From: Nonomuraea rubra
GTDB lineage: Bacteria; Actinomycetota; Actinomycetes; Streptosporangiales; Streptosporangiaceae
Assembly (NCBI RefSeq): GCF_014207985.1
Contig: NZ_JACHMI010000001.1
Location: 7,299,001 to 7,363,000 of the forward strand
Reading direction: 5' to 3'
DNA: 64,000 bases
Below, piece by piece: positions 7,852 through 16,854 of the stretch. Position 1 is the first letter of the stretch; each line of letters opens with the position of its first letter. A program made the position numbers and the translations under genes. Under the pieces are notes generated by a model. It worked only from the letters and a program-made list of their open reading frames with translations. It was not told the DNA's origin and made no database searches.

Positions 7852-7994
7852 CAACGCGTACGCTGATTTGCCCGAATCATGGGCCCCGCTTCGCGCGCCC
7901 GAGCCAGAAGCGGCGCATCACCGCAGGCAGCGCGCCTGATCGCCGATCTTGTGAAGAACCGAGGCCTCAAGCGCGATTGGATCACCCCGAGGGT

Positions 7995-8021
7995 GGGAAT
8001 CCCATCACGGTACCAAGCGTT
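7995..8021 (+). promoter_or_regulatory. SigR-type promoter for rbpA
   Basis: GGGAAT (7995-8000) is followed after exactly 18 nt by GTT (8019-8021), which matches the GGAAT-N18-GTT consensus of the thiol-oxidative-stress sigma factor SigR/SigH. It gives a leader of about 50 nt containing TAGGAGG. In Streptomyces, rbpA is a known SigR target. Confidence 0.7.
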
Positions 8022-8078
8022 AGACACCGTGGGAGACAGACCCCCCACGCAAGGGGGCCCTGTAGGAGGCATTTAGAC

Positions 8079-8423
8079 ATGGGCGAGCGCGCGCTTCGTG
8101 GCACCCGGCTCGGGGCAACCAGCTACGAGAACGACCGTAACACGGATCTGGCCCCGCGCCAGGAGGTGTCCTACACCTGTCCTAAGGGCCATCGCTTCGA
8201 GGTTCCGCTTGCCGCCGAGGCCGAGATCCCCGCTACCTGGGAGTGCCGCATGTGCGGCGCCACCGCGGTGCGGGTGGACGGCGAGCAGCCGGAATCCAAG
8301 AAGACCAAGCCCCCACGGACACACTGGGACATGCTTCTGGAGCGGCGGTCCATCGAGGATCTTGAGGAGGTGCTCAACGAGCGGCTCGCGGTATTGCGAG
8401 CACAGCGTCGTAAGAGCGCCTGA
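8079..8423 (+). CDS. rbpA: RNA polymerase-binding protein RbpA
   Basis: 114 residues, the usual RbpA length. The N-terminal tail ALRGTRLGATSYENDRN is followed by the core domain with SYTCPKGHRFEVPLA and WECRMCGA (zinc-site cysteines C-x-H / CxxC). A basic linker leads to the sigma-interaction domain KPPRTHWDMLLERRSIEDLE. RbpA binds the beta' subunit and group 1/2 sigma factors and stabilises the open complex; it also lowers rifampicin sensitivity. The ATG follows TAGGAGG at 10 bases. It is a single-gene unit ended by a strong terminator, under a SigR-like promoter. Confidence 0.97.
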   Translation: MGERALRGTRLGATSYENDRNTDLAPRQEVSYTCPKGHRFEVPLAAEAEIPATWECRMCGATAVRVDGEQPESKKTKPPRTHWDMLLERRSIEDLEEVLNERLAVLRAQRRKSA

Positions 8424-8439
8424 CCTTCTCTCACGGTGA

Positions 8440-8472
8440 AACCCCCGGGCACACAGCCCGGGGGTTTTTCTT
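8440..8472 (+). terminator. Rho-independent terminator of rbpA
   Basis: Stem AACCCCCGGGC (8440-8450), loop ACACA, and return strand GCCCGGGGGTT (8456-8466) followed by a T run. It lies just after the rbpA stop. Confidence 0.9.
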
Positions 8473-8482
8473 TGCGATGCCG

Positions 8483-8542
8483 ACGAGTCGCGGGGCCTAG
8501 GGGGTCGCGGGGCCTACGAGTCGCGGGGCCTACGAGTCGCGG
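8483..8542. repeat. Four short tandem repeats (16-17 bp) overlapping the fxsA 3' end
   Basis: Units ACGAGTCGCGGGGCCT at 8483-8498 and 8516-8531, a 17-bp variant at 8499-8515 and a partial unit at 8532-8542. The last unit encodes the C-terminal residues and stop of the FxsA protein, so the array appears to have grown from the gene end. Confidence 0.7.
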
Positions 8543-9030
8543 TCCTCGCGGATGACCTCGCCGTGAACCACCCGGCCGCCGCCCTGCGGCGGCACGTCCG
8601 CGCCGGGGAAGCCCGAGGACGGGGACGGCGGGAACAGGTTCGCGTACGGCGACGCGGCGGCCATGTTCTTGATCCGGCGCTCGAAGAACCACGAGCCCAG
8701 CCGGCGCATCATCGGCCGGGTGAACGGGATCAGGCACAGGAACCCGAACACGTCGGTGAAGAACCCCGGCGTCAGCAGCAGCGTGCCGCCCACCAGGATG
8801 ATGCCGCCGTCGGCCAGCTCCCTGTCGGGCATGCGGCCGGACTGCAGCGCCGTCTGCAGGGCCCGCCAGGCGCGGCGGCCCTCGCGGCGTACCAGCCAGG
8901 CGCCCAGGAGGCTGTCGGCGATGAGCAGGGCGACGGTCGCGGGCGCGCCGATCACCGATCCGACCTGGATCAGCAGCCAGATCTCCAGGACGGGCACGAC
9001 CAGGAAGGCCAGGAAGAGCAGGAGCCGCAT
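8530..9030 (-). CDS. fxsA: FxsA family membrane protein
   Basis: 166-residue inner membrane protein. It opens MRLLLFLAFLVVPVLEIWLL, with membrane segments near 1-25, 28-50 and 75-100 and conserved GGTLLLTPGFFTDVFGFLCL, the hallmark of FxsA. E. coli FxsA relieves exclusion of phage T7 by the F plasmid; in actinobacteria its role is unknown. The C-terminus is a polar tail. The ATG at 9030 follows GAGGAA at a normal distance. It stands alone, convergent with rbpA. Confidence 0.9.
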   Translation of the reverse strand: MRLLLFLAFLVVPVLEIWLLIQVGSVIGAPATVALLIADSLLGAWLVRREGRRAWRALQTALQSGRMPDRELADGGIILVGGTLLLTPGFFTDVFGFLCLIPFTRPMMRRLGSWFFERRIKNMAAASPYANLFPPSPSSGFPGADVPPQGGGRVVHGEVIREDRDS

Positions 9031-9117
9031 CGTTTCCTCGATTCGCACGCGCGTTACAGCAGGAACAACGCTGGGAGTCCGCCGGGCGTTCCACGGACGG
9101 CGGCAATTCAGGGATGT

Positions 9118-9202
9118 CCCGGATGCCGCCCTCAGCCCGGATGCCTCCCGCAGCCGGGATGGCCTCCGCAGCCCGGATGCCTCCCGCAGGCCGGATGGCG
9201 CC
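9118..9202. repeat. 18-bp tandem repeat between fxsA and the hypothetical gene
   Basis: Four full units and one partial unit in perfect 18-bp register (9118, 9136, 9154, 9172, 9190); units 2 and 4 are identical (CCCGGATGCCTCCCGCAG). It lies in the 243-bp gap 9031-9273, where I see no convincing gene. Confidence 0.75.
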
Positions 9203-9273
9203 ATCGGCGGCGGGGCGCACGGCCCGCCCAGGAGCGGGTCTGCCGGCCGATGCGGAGGCCTCGCGTCCCTTCC

Positions 9274-9720
9274 CTATCCACCTTGCACGATCCGGCCCTC
9301 CGGAGTCCCGTAGTACCAGTGCCGCCCGGCCGGAGCGGGAGGGAGGGTGCCGGCGGCCAGCTCGACCAGGGCCTCCGCCAGCTCGACGAGCGGAGCCGCG
9401 TCGAGGTGCTCCGCACCGCGCAGGAAGCCGGCCGCGCTCTCCTCCAGCTCGGGCCAGGCCGAGACCTCGGCCCGGTCCACGCCGCCGCGGGCCTCGATCC
9501 GGCGAGCCGCCTCCACGACACAGCGCAGGAGCAGCTGCCGCCGTTCCTCGCCGAAGTCGTCCAGCAGGACTGCGGAGCTGCCGCCCACCAGCGCGTGTGT
9601 GCGGAGATCCCGCTCCAGCTCCGGCCACCACGGGGGCCGGAGGTCCGCCGGAGCCTGCGCACCGGCTCGCGCCGCTTCGAGGAAGAGCACGCCGAGTGCC
9701 ACGTCATAGGCCCAGAACAT
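9274..9720 (-). CDS. Conserved hypothetical protein
   Basis: 148 residues, soluble, mostly helical, opening MFWAYDVALGVLFLEAARAG. Notable segments are PPWWPELERDLRTHALVGGS and FGEERRQLLLRCVVEAARRI. There is no membrane segment and no catalytic motif I recognise. GC-rich third positions and the Ala/Leu/Glu pattern support a real gene. A longer start at 9831 would add low-complexity basic sequence, so 9720 is preferred, although no strong ribosome binding site is visible. It is the same strand as, and 44 bp downstream of, the ppm gene, so it may end that operon. Function unknown. Confidence 0.6.
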   Translation of the reverse strand: MFWAYDVALGVLFLEAARAGAQAPADLRPPWWPELERDLRTHALVGGSSAVLLDDFGEERRQLLLRCVVEAARRIEARGGVDRAEVSAWPELEESAAGFLRGAEHLDAAPLVELAEALVELAAGTLPPAPAGRHWYYGTPEGRIVQGG

Positions 9721-9764
9721 CGCGCCGCCGGAGATCACCGGCACTGTCCTGCTCAACGGCGCGC

Positions 9765-10514
9765 CTAGTCGCGGGCCGGGCCCTTGAGTCGCTTGGGCAG
9801 CCCGGCGACGCCCCACATGCCGATCCGCCACAGCGCCTCGGACATGACCTTGCCGCTCATCTTGCTCTTGCCGACCGTACGCTCCACGAACGTGATCGGC
9901 ACCTCCACCACCCGCAGCCCGTGCCGGGACGTACGCAGCGTGAGATCGACCTGGAAGCAGTACCCCTGTGACTCCACCCCGGACAGCCCGACCTTCTCCA
10001 GCGTGGCGGCCCGGTAGGCGCGGAAGCCGGCGGTCGCATCGCGTACGGGGAGGCCGAGCATCACCCGGGTGTAGATGTTGGCGCCCTTCGACAGCAGCTC
10101 GCGGCGCTGGGGCCAGTTGACGACCTTGCCGCCCGGCACGTAGCGCGAGCCGATCGCCAGGTCGGCGCCGTCGGCCAGCGCCGCCAGCAGCTTGGGCAGC
10201 TCCTCGGGCTGGTGGGAGCCGTCGGCGTCCATCTCGACCAGGACGTCGTACCCCTCCTCCAGGCCCCAGCGGAACCCGGCGATGTACGCGGCGCCGAGCC
10301 CCTGCTTGCCGGGCCGGTGCAGGACGTGCACGTGGTCGTCGCCGGCGGCGAGCTCGTCGGCGACCTCCCCGGTGCCGTCGGGGCTGTTGTCGTCGGCCAC
10401 CAGCACGTGGGCGTCGGGGACGGCGGCCCGCACGCGGTCGACGATCGCCGGCAGGTTGTCGCGCTCGTTGTAGGTGGGCACGACGACGAGCACCCTGCCG
10501 AGAGTCTCCATCAT
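9765..10514 (-). CDS. ppm: Polyprenol monophosphomannose synthase (GT2 family)
   Basis: 249-residue cytosolic GT-A glycosyltransferase that moves mannose from GDP-mannose to polyprenyl phosphate, the donor for extracytoplasmic mannosylation. Visible motifs are [30 protein letters not shown], the metal-binding [12 protein letters not shown] and GSRYVPGG. It lacks the C-terminal membrane helices of eukaryotic-type DPM1 relatives. The ATG overlaps the lnt stop (ATGA). In mycobacteria Lnt-like and Ppm domains are fused in one protein (Ppm1); here they are separate but translationally coupled. GAGGAA lies about eight bases upstream. Confidence 0.92.
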   Translation of the reverse strand: MMETLGRVLVVVPTYNERDNLPAIVDRVRAAVPDAHVLVADDNSPDGTGEVADELAAGDDHVHVLHRPGKQGLGAAYIAGFRWGLEEGYDVLVEMDADGSHQPEELPKLLAALADGADLAIGSRYVPGGKVVNWPQRRELLSKGANIYTRVMLGLPVRDATAGFRAYRAATLEKVGLSGVESQGYCFQVDLTLRTSRHGLRVVEVPITFVERTVGKSKMSGKVMSEALWRIGMWGVAGLPKRLKGPARD

Positions 10515-12598
10515 CCGTCGTTCCTCATCCGATCGCCCATCCGATCGCCCATCCGATCGCCCATCCGATCGCCCATCCGATCGCCCCGCCGCCTGCCACG
10601 CCACGCGGCGAACACGGCCGCCGCGGCTCCCATCACCATCAATGCCCATTCGGGAAGCGCGCCCACCTTGGTGGCAAGCGTTTGCTCCGTGCGTACGGGC
10701 ACCTGGACCACGTTCATGTCAGCGACACGCTCGCGGGTCTGCCAGGAGACCTTACCGTCAGGTGTGACGTAGGCCGAGATCCCGGTGGTGGCGGCGGTGA
10801 CGACGGCCCGGTTGTGCTCGACGGCGCGCAGCTGGGACATGGCGAGCTGCTGGGGCGGCAGGTTGGACAGGGCGTAGGAGGCGTTGTTGGTCTGCACGAC
10901 GAGCGGGGTGCCACCGGCGCGCACGGTCTCGCGCACCGTGTCGTCGTAGGCGACCTCGTAGCAGTTGACCGCGCCGATCGTGACCGGGCCCAGCTTGAGG
11001 TCGCCCGGCTGGTCGCCGGGGACCGACTGCCTGCCGACGAGGCCGGCCCGCTCCCACAGCGCCAGCACGATCTCCTTGAACGGGGTGTACTCCCCGAACG
11101 GCACCAGGCGCTGCTTGTCGTAGTAGTCGCCGGGGCCGGTCACCGGGTCCCACACGAGGCTGCGGGTGGCGCGGTGCTCGGTGCCGATCGCCACGACGGC
11201 CCCGACGAGCGTGGGCACGCCGACGTCCTGGACCGAGTCGTGGATGATCTGGCGGGCGTACTCGTCGCGGTAGGGGTCGATGTCGGTGGAGTTCTCCGGC
11301 AGGACGACCAGGTCGGGCTTGGGGAGCTTGCCCTCGCGGACGGCCTGGGCCAGGCGCTTGGTCTCGTTGGCGTGGTTGCGCAGCACGACGGCGGGCTCGT
11401 CGCCGAGCGCGTACATGCCCTCACCGGGGACGTTGCCCTGCACGATGCCGACGTTGACGGTGCGGCCCTCGTCGCCGGGCCTGGGCACGGCGAGGCCCAG
11501 CAGCGGCACGGCCAGCGCCAGCGCCAGCGGCGCCGCCCCGCGCACGAGCCCGGCCCTCCCGCCAAGCGCCGCCCTCCCGCCAAGCGCCGCCCTCCCGCCC
11601 AGCGCCGCCCTCCTGCCAAGCGCCGCACGCCCACCGAGCGCCGCCCGTCCGTTGAGTACGGCCTGGGCCAGCAGGGCGCCGCACAGAGCGACGGCGAACG
11701 ACACCAGCGGGACGCCGCCGAGCGCCGCGTACGGGGTGAACAGCGACTCACCCTGGCTGAAGGCAGCCCGTGCCCACGGGAACCCGCCGATCGGCACCAG
11801 GCTGCGGGCCCACTCCATGAGCACCCACAGCCCGCCGAACCACAACGGCCACGCGGGCAGCCGGAACACCAGCGCGGCCAGGGCGGCCATCGCGGCGTAG
11901 AACAGGCTCTCCGTGCCGACCAGCATGAACCAGACGTCGTCCCCGATGCTGCGCACCCAGGCGAGCCCCGGCAGCAGGAACACCACGGCGGCCAGGTAAC
12001 CGATCCAGGCGGCCCGCCTGGGCCTGGCGCCGTGGAGCGAGCCGGCGATGAGCCCGATGCCGAGCGGGGCGCACAGCCACCAGCCGAGCGGCGGGAACGC
12101 GGCGAACAGCGCCAGCCCTCCGGCGACGGCGGCCACGACCCTGCCCAGCAGCACCCACCGCGGCTCCGGCTTCGCCACCGCCCCGGCCACCCGCCCCTCG
12201 GCGTGCCCACCCTGCCCGGCCTGCACGGGCTCACCCTGCCCGGGCGCGTCCGCGTCCGTCGGCGCGGGCTCGGCCCGCCCCTCGGCGCCACGCCCGTCCT
12301 CACGATCGTCAGCCGCCTCGTGCCGCTCATCAGCAGGCCCGGCCACCGGGGCGGGCGACTCAGCAGCGGGCACGCCCTCCGGCGCGGCCTGCTCAGCGGC
12401 GTCGGCCACCGTCAGGGAGTCGGCCGCCGCTCCGGCGTCGGTGGCGGCGGCGTTCTCAGGGGAAGAGGGAGCGGGTGGCGGGGCGGCGGTCACCGTGGTG
12501 CCGGTTTCCGGCGTGCCGTCACCAGGCGACGCCGGCACGCCCGCACCCCCGGGTTCTTGCCCGGCCGCGGCCGATAGGCCCGTTCTGTCCTGAACCAC
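10511..12598 (-). CDS. lnt: Apolipoprotein N-acyltransferase
   Basis: 695 residues. The first 150 or so are a Pro/Ala/Glu-rich, probably disordered cytosolic extension. Then come about eight membrane helices and a nitrilase-like domain that N-acylates lipoproteins at the outer membrane face. Catalytic residues are Glu in [12 protein letters not shown], Lys in [16 protein letters not shown] and Cys in [11 protein letters not shown]. Two repeat expansions sit inside: GRAALG-type hexapeptides in a loop (about 11545-11650) and five GDRM tetrapeptides at the C-terminus. The GTG at 12598 follows GAGGAGA at eight bases; the GTG at 12622 has none. Overlaps ppm by 4 bp. Confidence 0.92.
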   Translation of the reverse strand: MVQDRTGLSAAAGQEPGGAGVPASPGDGTPETGTTVTAAPPPAPSSPENAAATDAGAAADSLTVADAAEQAAPEGVPAAESPAPVAGPADERHEAADDREDGRGAEGRAEPAPTDADAPGQGEPVQAGQGGHAEGRVAGAVAKPEPRWVLLGRVVAAVAGGLALFAAFPPLGWWLCAPLGIGLIAGSLHGARPRRAAWIGYLAAVVFLLPGLAWVRSIGDDVWFMLVGTESLFYAAMAALAALVFRLPAWPLWFGGLWVLMEWARSLVPIGGFPWARAAFSQGESLFTPYAALGGVPLVSFAVALCGALLAQAVLNGRAALGGRAALGRRAALGGRAALGGRAALGGRAGLVRGAAPLALALAVPLLGLAVPRPGDEGRTVNVGIVQGNVPGEGMYALGDEPAVVLRNHANETKRLAQAVREGKLPKPDLVVLPENSTDIDPYRDEYARQIIHDSVQDVGVPTLVGAVVAIGTEHRATRSLVWDPVTGPGDYYDKQRLVPFGEYTPFKEIVLALWERAGLVGRQSVPGDQPGDLKLGPVTIGAVNCYEVAYDDTVRETVRAGGTPLVVQTNNASYALSNLPPQQLAMSQLRAVEHNRAVVTAATTGISAYVTPDGKVSWQTRERVADMNVVQVPVRTEQTLATKVGALPEWALMVMGAAAAVFAAWRGRRRGDRMGDRMGDRMGDRMGDRMRNDG
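10526..10585. repeat. Five 12-bp tandem repeats in the lnt 3' end
   Basis: CATCCGATCGCC is repeated five times without mismatch from 10526 to 10585. On the minus strand it encodes the tetrapeptide GDRM in frame. Unit length is a multiple of three, so copy-number change would not break lnt. Confidence 0.9.
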
Positions 12599-13129
12599 TC
12601 CGGGGTCTCCTCGCCACCTCACAAACGGCTTGCTTGCGAAAACGCTACCGCTCCCCGGCCGCGCTCAGACCGGCGAGGCGCGAGGAAGATCGGAACACCG
12701 CCGGAAAATTCACGAGGGGCGGCAGGGTGATCCCGCGGCTGAACGGGACCACCCGGCGCGATGGCGGTCCGATGGCACGAGAGCGGGAAGAGGGCCCGGA
12801 AACCCTTCGGACCGGACCCGTCTCGTCGGCGGCGAGCTCGGAATTCCGTTGTCTACTGGGCTCCCGGACCCGTCCCGGGTCCAACCCCCCGCCCGGTTGG
12901 GGTGCCCCGACTCGACGGACCGACGGCCCTGCACCTGGCTGTGTGGACGAAGTCACGCTCCGTCACGGACGCAGGATCCGGCGATGTCAGAGACGGCCAA
13001 CCGGCCAAGTCCCGTGCTGGACTGCGCAGCAAACTACCGACTCCACCTCAGATGTCAACCGTGTCCCGATCAGCAGAAACATCAAGTTTCCGCAGGTGGG
13101 ACATGTTCGGCCGGTGGTCGCATAGCCGG
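12599..13129. other. 531-bp interval without a recognisable gene
   Basis: Between lnt and the helicase gene, both on the minus strand. Open frames exist on both strands, but none has a ribosome binding site, domain or plausible composition. A hairpin-forming GGACCC/GGGTCC pair lies near 12869-12885. The base composition dips between about 13020 and 13110. I can assign no function. Confidence 0.4.
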
Positions 13130-15448
13130 TCAAAGCCCATTTGCGGGTGCCGGAGAGCGGCTTGGCAAGCCCCGCAGCGCCTGCGACAGCGGCCGCTCGT
13201 GGACGACCCCGAGCCGCTGTGTCGCACGCGTGAGAGCAACATACAGGTCGCTGGGCCCTCGTGGCGACTGGACGGCGATGAGGTCGGGCTCGGCGACGAT
13301 GACGGAGTCGAACTCGAGGCCCTTGGCGTCGGTCACCCCCATCACGGCGACGGGCGCGTCCAGGGCCTCCGCCCCGCGCGCACGGCCGGCGCCCGGCGCG
13401 ACGACGACGGTGCCGGGCACGTACGCGGCGATCTCCGTACCGAGCCCGGACAGCAGCGCGTCCGGCACCACCACGGCGACCTTGCCGCCCTCGCCCGCCT
13501 CCTCCTTGGCCAGTTCAGGCAGGGCGGAGAGCGGCGCCGCCCACGGGCGGGCGCCGGCCTCGCGCACGGAGGCGGGCGCCTGCAGGGCCGGGTCGATGGT
13601 CGCCAGGACGCGGGCGGCCACCTCCATCAGCTCGACGGGGGTACGGTAGTTGACGGTCAGCCGCTCCTGGCGCCAGCGCCCGGCCACGTACGGGTCGAGC
13701 ACCTCCTCCCACGAGCGGGCTCCGGCGGCCGAGCCGGTCTGGGCGATGTCGCCGACGATGGTCATCGACCGGGTCGGGCACCGCCGCATGACGGCCCGCC
13801 AGGCCATCGGCGACAGTTCCTGCGCCTCGTCCACGATCACGTGCCCGTAGGCCCAGGTGCGGTCGGCGGCGGCGCGTTCGGCGGTGGTGAGGTAGGGGCC
13901 CTCGCCGCGCTGGCGCTCGGCCAGCCGCTCGGCCTCCATGACGTCCGACAGCCCGGTCAGCTCCAGCACCTCGCGGGCGTAGGCCAGCTCGGCCTCGCGC
14001 TGGCTCTCCTCGGCCTGCCGGGCGGCGGCCAGCTCCTCCTCGGCCTGCAGCGCACTGGCGCGCAGCACCTGCTCGTCGATGTCGCCGAGCAGCTCGGCGG
14101 CCTCGTCGAGGAGCGGCACGTCGGACTCGGTCCACTCGCCGCCCGAACGGCGCAGCAGCGCCCGTTCCTGCGGGGTCAGGGCGGAGGCGGCGTAGCCGAG
14201 ACGCTCGGGCGAGCCGTACAGGCCGAGCAGCAGGCGCTGCGGCGTCAGGTACGGCCACAGCCGGTTCAGCGCGGACTTGACCACCGGCTCGGTCCGCAGC
14301 TCCTCCCGCAGGTCGGCCAGGTCCTCCTCGTCGATGAGCCCCTTGCCGATCTTGCGTGCCTGCTGCCTGGCCAGGGCGGTGAGCAGCGACCGGACGAACA
14401 CGGCGCGGGCCTGGTTGTGCGGGCGGCGGGAGCGGGTGGCCTTGTTCTTCGCGGCGTCCAGCATGTTGCGGTCGATGGTGAGGGTGATGCGGCCGATGGT
14501 CAGCTCGATGGGCTGGCGCGGCACCCGCTGCCGGTCGCGTACGGCCTTGGCGATCACCTCGGCCATCCGCGGGTCGCCCTTGAGCGCGGCCACCTCGGGC
14601 CGTTCGCGCGCGGTGGCGTTCACGCCGGGGTAGAGCTCGCCGACGGTGGACAGCAGCACGTCGTTCTCGCCGAGGGAGGGCAGCACCTGCTCGATGTAGC
14701 GCAGGAACGTGAGGTTCGGCCCGAGGATGAGCACGCCGCGGCGCTCCAGCCGCTCGCGGTGGGTGTAGAGCAGGTACGCGGCCCGGTGCAGGGCCACGAC
14801 GGTCTTGCCGGTGCCGGGCCCGCCCTGCACCACGAGCACGCCGTTCAGGTCGCTGCGGATGACGCGGTCCTGCTCGGACTGGATGGTGGCGACGATGTCG
14901 CGCATGCGGCCCGTGCGCCGCTCGTCGAGCGCCGCCAGCAGCGCGGCCTCGCCGTTGAGCGTGGCGCGGTCGTCGTCGGTGAGCGAGTCGAGGTCGAGCA
15001 GGTCGTCGTCCACGCCGACGACAGCGCGGCCCTTGGTCTGCAGGTGGCGGCGTCTGGTGACGCCCATCGGGGCGGCCGGGGTGGCGCGGTAGAACGGCTG
15101 TGCCACCGGCGCGCGCCAGTCGATGAGCAGGCGCGACTGCTCGTCGTCGGTCAGGCCGAGCTTGCCGATGTACAGCCGGCCCTCGTCGAGGTGATCCAGC
15201 CGTCCGAAAACCAGGCCGCGCTCGACCGCCCAGAGCCGCGCGAGGCGGGTGGCGTACATCTCGGCGAACGTGTCGCGCTCGGACCTGTTCTGCATCGTGC
15301 CGACGGCGCCCGCGGCCAGCACCTCCTTGAGCTGCCGCTGGGTACGCTCGCGCAGCGTGTCGAGGCGGTCGTACAGGCGGGTGACGTACGCCTGCTCCTT
15401 CGCGAGCTCGGTTTGACGAGTTGCCGCCTGACCATTAATGTGGTTAAT
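13130..15448 (-). CDS. HelD/HelR-type RNA polymerase-associated UvrD-like helicase (start uncertain)
   Basis: About 770 residues. The N-terminal coiled arm (ELAKEQAYVTRLYDRLD) precedes FGRLDHLDEGRLYIGKLGL. Walker A is VVQGGPGTGKTVVALHRAAY, motif II VIVDEAQELSPMAW, and late motifs are VMGVTDAKGLEFDSVIV and LYVALTRATQRL. These proteins bind RNA polymerase, displace it from DNA and, in Streptomyces, protect against rifampicin. No ATG, GTG or TTG exists in frame upstream of 15322. Starting at that GTG would delete about 40 residues of the conserved arm, so an ATT at 15448, six bases after GGAG, is proposed. It is divergent from the ROK gene. Confidence 0.85.
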   Translation of the reverse strand: MNHINGQAATRQTELAKEQAYVTRLYDRLDTLRERTQRQLKEVLAAGAVGTMQNRSERDTFAEMYATRLARLWAVERGLVFGRLDHLDEGRLYIGKLGLTDDEQSRLLIDWRAPVAQPFYRATPAAPMGVTRRRHLQTKGRAVVGVDDDLLDLDSLTDDDRATLNGEAALLAALDERRTGRMRDIVATIQSEQDRVIRSDLNGVLVVQGGPGTGKTVVALHRAAYLLYTHRERLERRGVLILGPNLTFLRYIEQVLPSLGENDVLLSTVGELYPGVNATARERPEVAALKGDPRMAEVIAKAVRDRQRVPRQPIELTIGRITLTIDRNMLDAAKNKATRSRRPHNQARAVFVRSLLTALARQQARKIGKGLIDEEDLADLREELRTEPVVKSALNRLWPYLTPQRLLLGLYGSPERLGYAASALTPQERALLRRSGGEWTESDVPLLDEAAELLGDIDEQVLRASALQAEEELAAARQAEESQREAELAYAREVLELTGLSDVMEAERLAERQRGEGPYLTTAERAAADRTWAYGHVIVDEAQELSPMAWRAVMRRCPTRSMTIVGDIAQTGSAAGARSWEEVLDPYVAGRWRQERLTVNYRTPVELMEVAARVLATIDPALQAPASVREAGARPWAAPLSALPELAKEEAGEGGKVAVVVPDALLSGLGTEIAAYVPGTVVVAPGAGRARGAEALDAPVAVMGVTDAKGLEFDSVIVAEPDLIAVQSPRGPSDLYVALTRATQRLGVVHERPLSQALRGLPSRSPAPANGL

Positions 15449-15565
15449 GGGACACTCCGGGCCATTCTGCTTGTTGTTACGACAAACGACGACATTAGCA
15501 TGCCTGTAGAGGCACTCCCATCACTTTCCCGCTTCCGCCGCCGGGTCACATATGGGTTTCACCTC

Positions 15566-15613
15566 TTGACCGTGACCTCCGGACGGCATATAAGTTAGGA
15601 AACTTTACTAACT
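15566..15613 (+). promoter_or_regulatory. Promoter and inverted-repeat operator of the ROK gene
   Basis: TTGACC (15566-15571), 17 nt, TATAAG (15589-15594). The inverted repeat AGTTAG-N9-CTAACT (15593-15613) overlaps the -10 box and transcription start. The AT-rich TTAGGAAA-type core resembles operators of ROK/XylR-type repressors, so autorepression is likely. Confidence 0.75.
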
Positions 15614-15634
15614 CACGATGACGGGGTGGCCGCG

Positions 15635-16831
15635 GTGAACGATCCGGTTCCTGGGACTCCCAGTCTGCTACGCGCCATCAATGATCGCGCCGCCCTGCGG
15701 GTCCTGCTCGAACGGGGCCCGCTGACGCGGCCCCAGATCGGCACGCTCACGGGGCTGTCCAAGCCCACGGCCTCGCAACTGCTGTCCCGGCTGCAGCAGG
15801 CCGGCCTGGTGGTGCTGGACGGCATCAGGGAGGGCCTGCCGGGCCGTACGGCGGAGGTCTACCGGATCAACCCGGCCGCGGCGTACGTGGGCGCGCTCGA
15901 CGTCACCCCGCACCGCATCGAGGCCAGGGTGGCCGACATCACCGGCACCGTCGTGGGCGAGCACACCCTGCCGACCCCGCGCCGCCCCCACGGCGAGCTC
16001 GCCGACCGGCTCAACGCCGCCCTGCTCGGCGCGGGCCCGCCCGGCAAGCTGCGCCGCGTCGTCATCGGCGTGCAGGCCGCGATCGACCCGTCCACCGGCA
16101 GGCTCGGGTACGCCGCCGCCAAGGACGTGCCCGGCTGGCACATCCCCGACCTGGTGCCCACGCTCAGCTCCGCGCTCGGCGTGCCCGTGGCCGTGGAGAA
16201 CAACGTCAACCTGGTCGCCGTCGCGGAGCAGGCGCACGGCGCGGCCCGCGGCCACCGCGACTTCGTGCTGCTGTGGGCCGACGCGGGCCTCGGCTCGGCC
16301 ATCGTGCTGGGCGGGCGCGTGCACCGCGGCGCCACCGGCGGGGCCGGCGAGGTCGGCTACATGCCCGCGCCCGGCGCGCCGACCGCCCGCGAGTCCGGCC
16401 GCTACGCCGACCACGGCTACCAGGCGCTGACGGGCGGTCAGGCGGTGCTGAAGCTGCTGCGCTCGTACGGCGTGCGCGGCACCGACTTCCGCCACGCCGT
16501 CGCCGCGGCCGTACGCGCGGCGGCGGGCACCGGCCAGAAGGCCGAGGACGCCAGGGCGGGCCTGCGGGACGTCGCCGCCCGGCTGGCCGTGGGGCTGGCC
16601 GCGATCACGGCCGTCGTCGATCCCGAGCTGATCGTGCTGACCGGCGGCGCCGTGCTGCCGGGCGGGGAGATGCTGCGCGAGCTGGTCGAGCACGAGCTGC
16701 ACGCGCTGACCATCCCCCGGCCGCCCGTCCGGCTGTCCACCGTCGAGGGCAACCCGGTGCTGGCGGGCGCCCTCGATCTGGCCCTCGCCACCGCCCGCGA
16801 CGAGGTGTTCGGCTCGACCGTCCCGTCCTGA
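15635..16831 (+). CDS. ROK-family transcriptional regulator
   Basis: 398 residues. An N-terminal MarR-like winged helix (about 10-75: RPQIGTLTGLSKPTASQLLS) precedes a ROK sugar-kinase-like domain with GVQAAIDPSTG, VAVENNVNLVAVAEQAHG and GLGSAIVLGGRVHRGATGGAGEVGYM. In the last block, the usual zinc-binding CxCGxxGC is replaced by a stretch lacking Cys, so zinc is probably not bound. The GTG at 15635 follows GGGGTGG; a GTG at 15626 has no ribosome binding site. Such proteins repress sugar-uptake or catabolic genes; no target gene is adjacent, so autoregulation is the only visible role. Confidence 0.88.
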   Translation: MNDPVPGTPSLLRAINDRAALRVLLERGPLTRPQIGTLTGLSKPTASQLLSRLQQAGLVVLDGIREGLPGRTAEVYRINPAAAYVGALDVTPHRIEARVADITGTVVGEHTLPTPRRPHGELADRLNAALLGAGPPGKLRRVVIGVQAAIDPSTGRLGYAAAKDVPGWHIPDLVPTLSSALGVPVAVENNVNLVAVAEQAHGAARGHRDFVLLWADAGLGSAIVLGGRVHRGATGGAGEVGYMPAPGAPTARESGRYADHGYQALTGGQAVLKLLRSYGVRGTDFRHAVAAAVRAAAGTGQKAEDARAGLRDVAARLAVGLAAITAVVDPELIVLTGGAVLPGGEMLRELVEHELHALTIPRPPVRLSTVEGNPVLAGALDLALATARDEVFGSTVPS

Positions 16832-16854
16832 CCGGTCGCGGTAAAGTGCCGCGA

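Noticed and set aside
7879..8076. 65-codon ORF just before rbpA
   Set aside because: It spans the SigR-type promoter and leader of rbpA, has no ribosome binding site and no recognisable sequence.
12645..12956. Minus-strand ORF in the gap after lnt
   Set aside because: Low-complexity Pro/Arg/Ser translation without a ribosome binding site or relatives that I can recognise.
12761..15598. Very long open frame on the plus strand
   Set aside because: It lies antisense to the HelD/HelR gene; its sequence is Gly/His/Arg/Val low complexity, as expected from reading GC-rich codons backwards, and no domain is visible.
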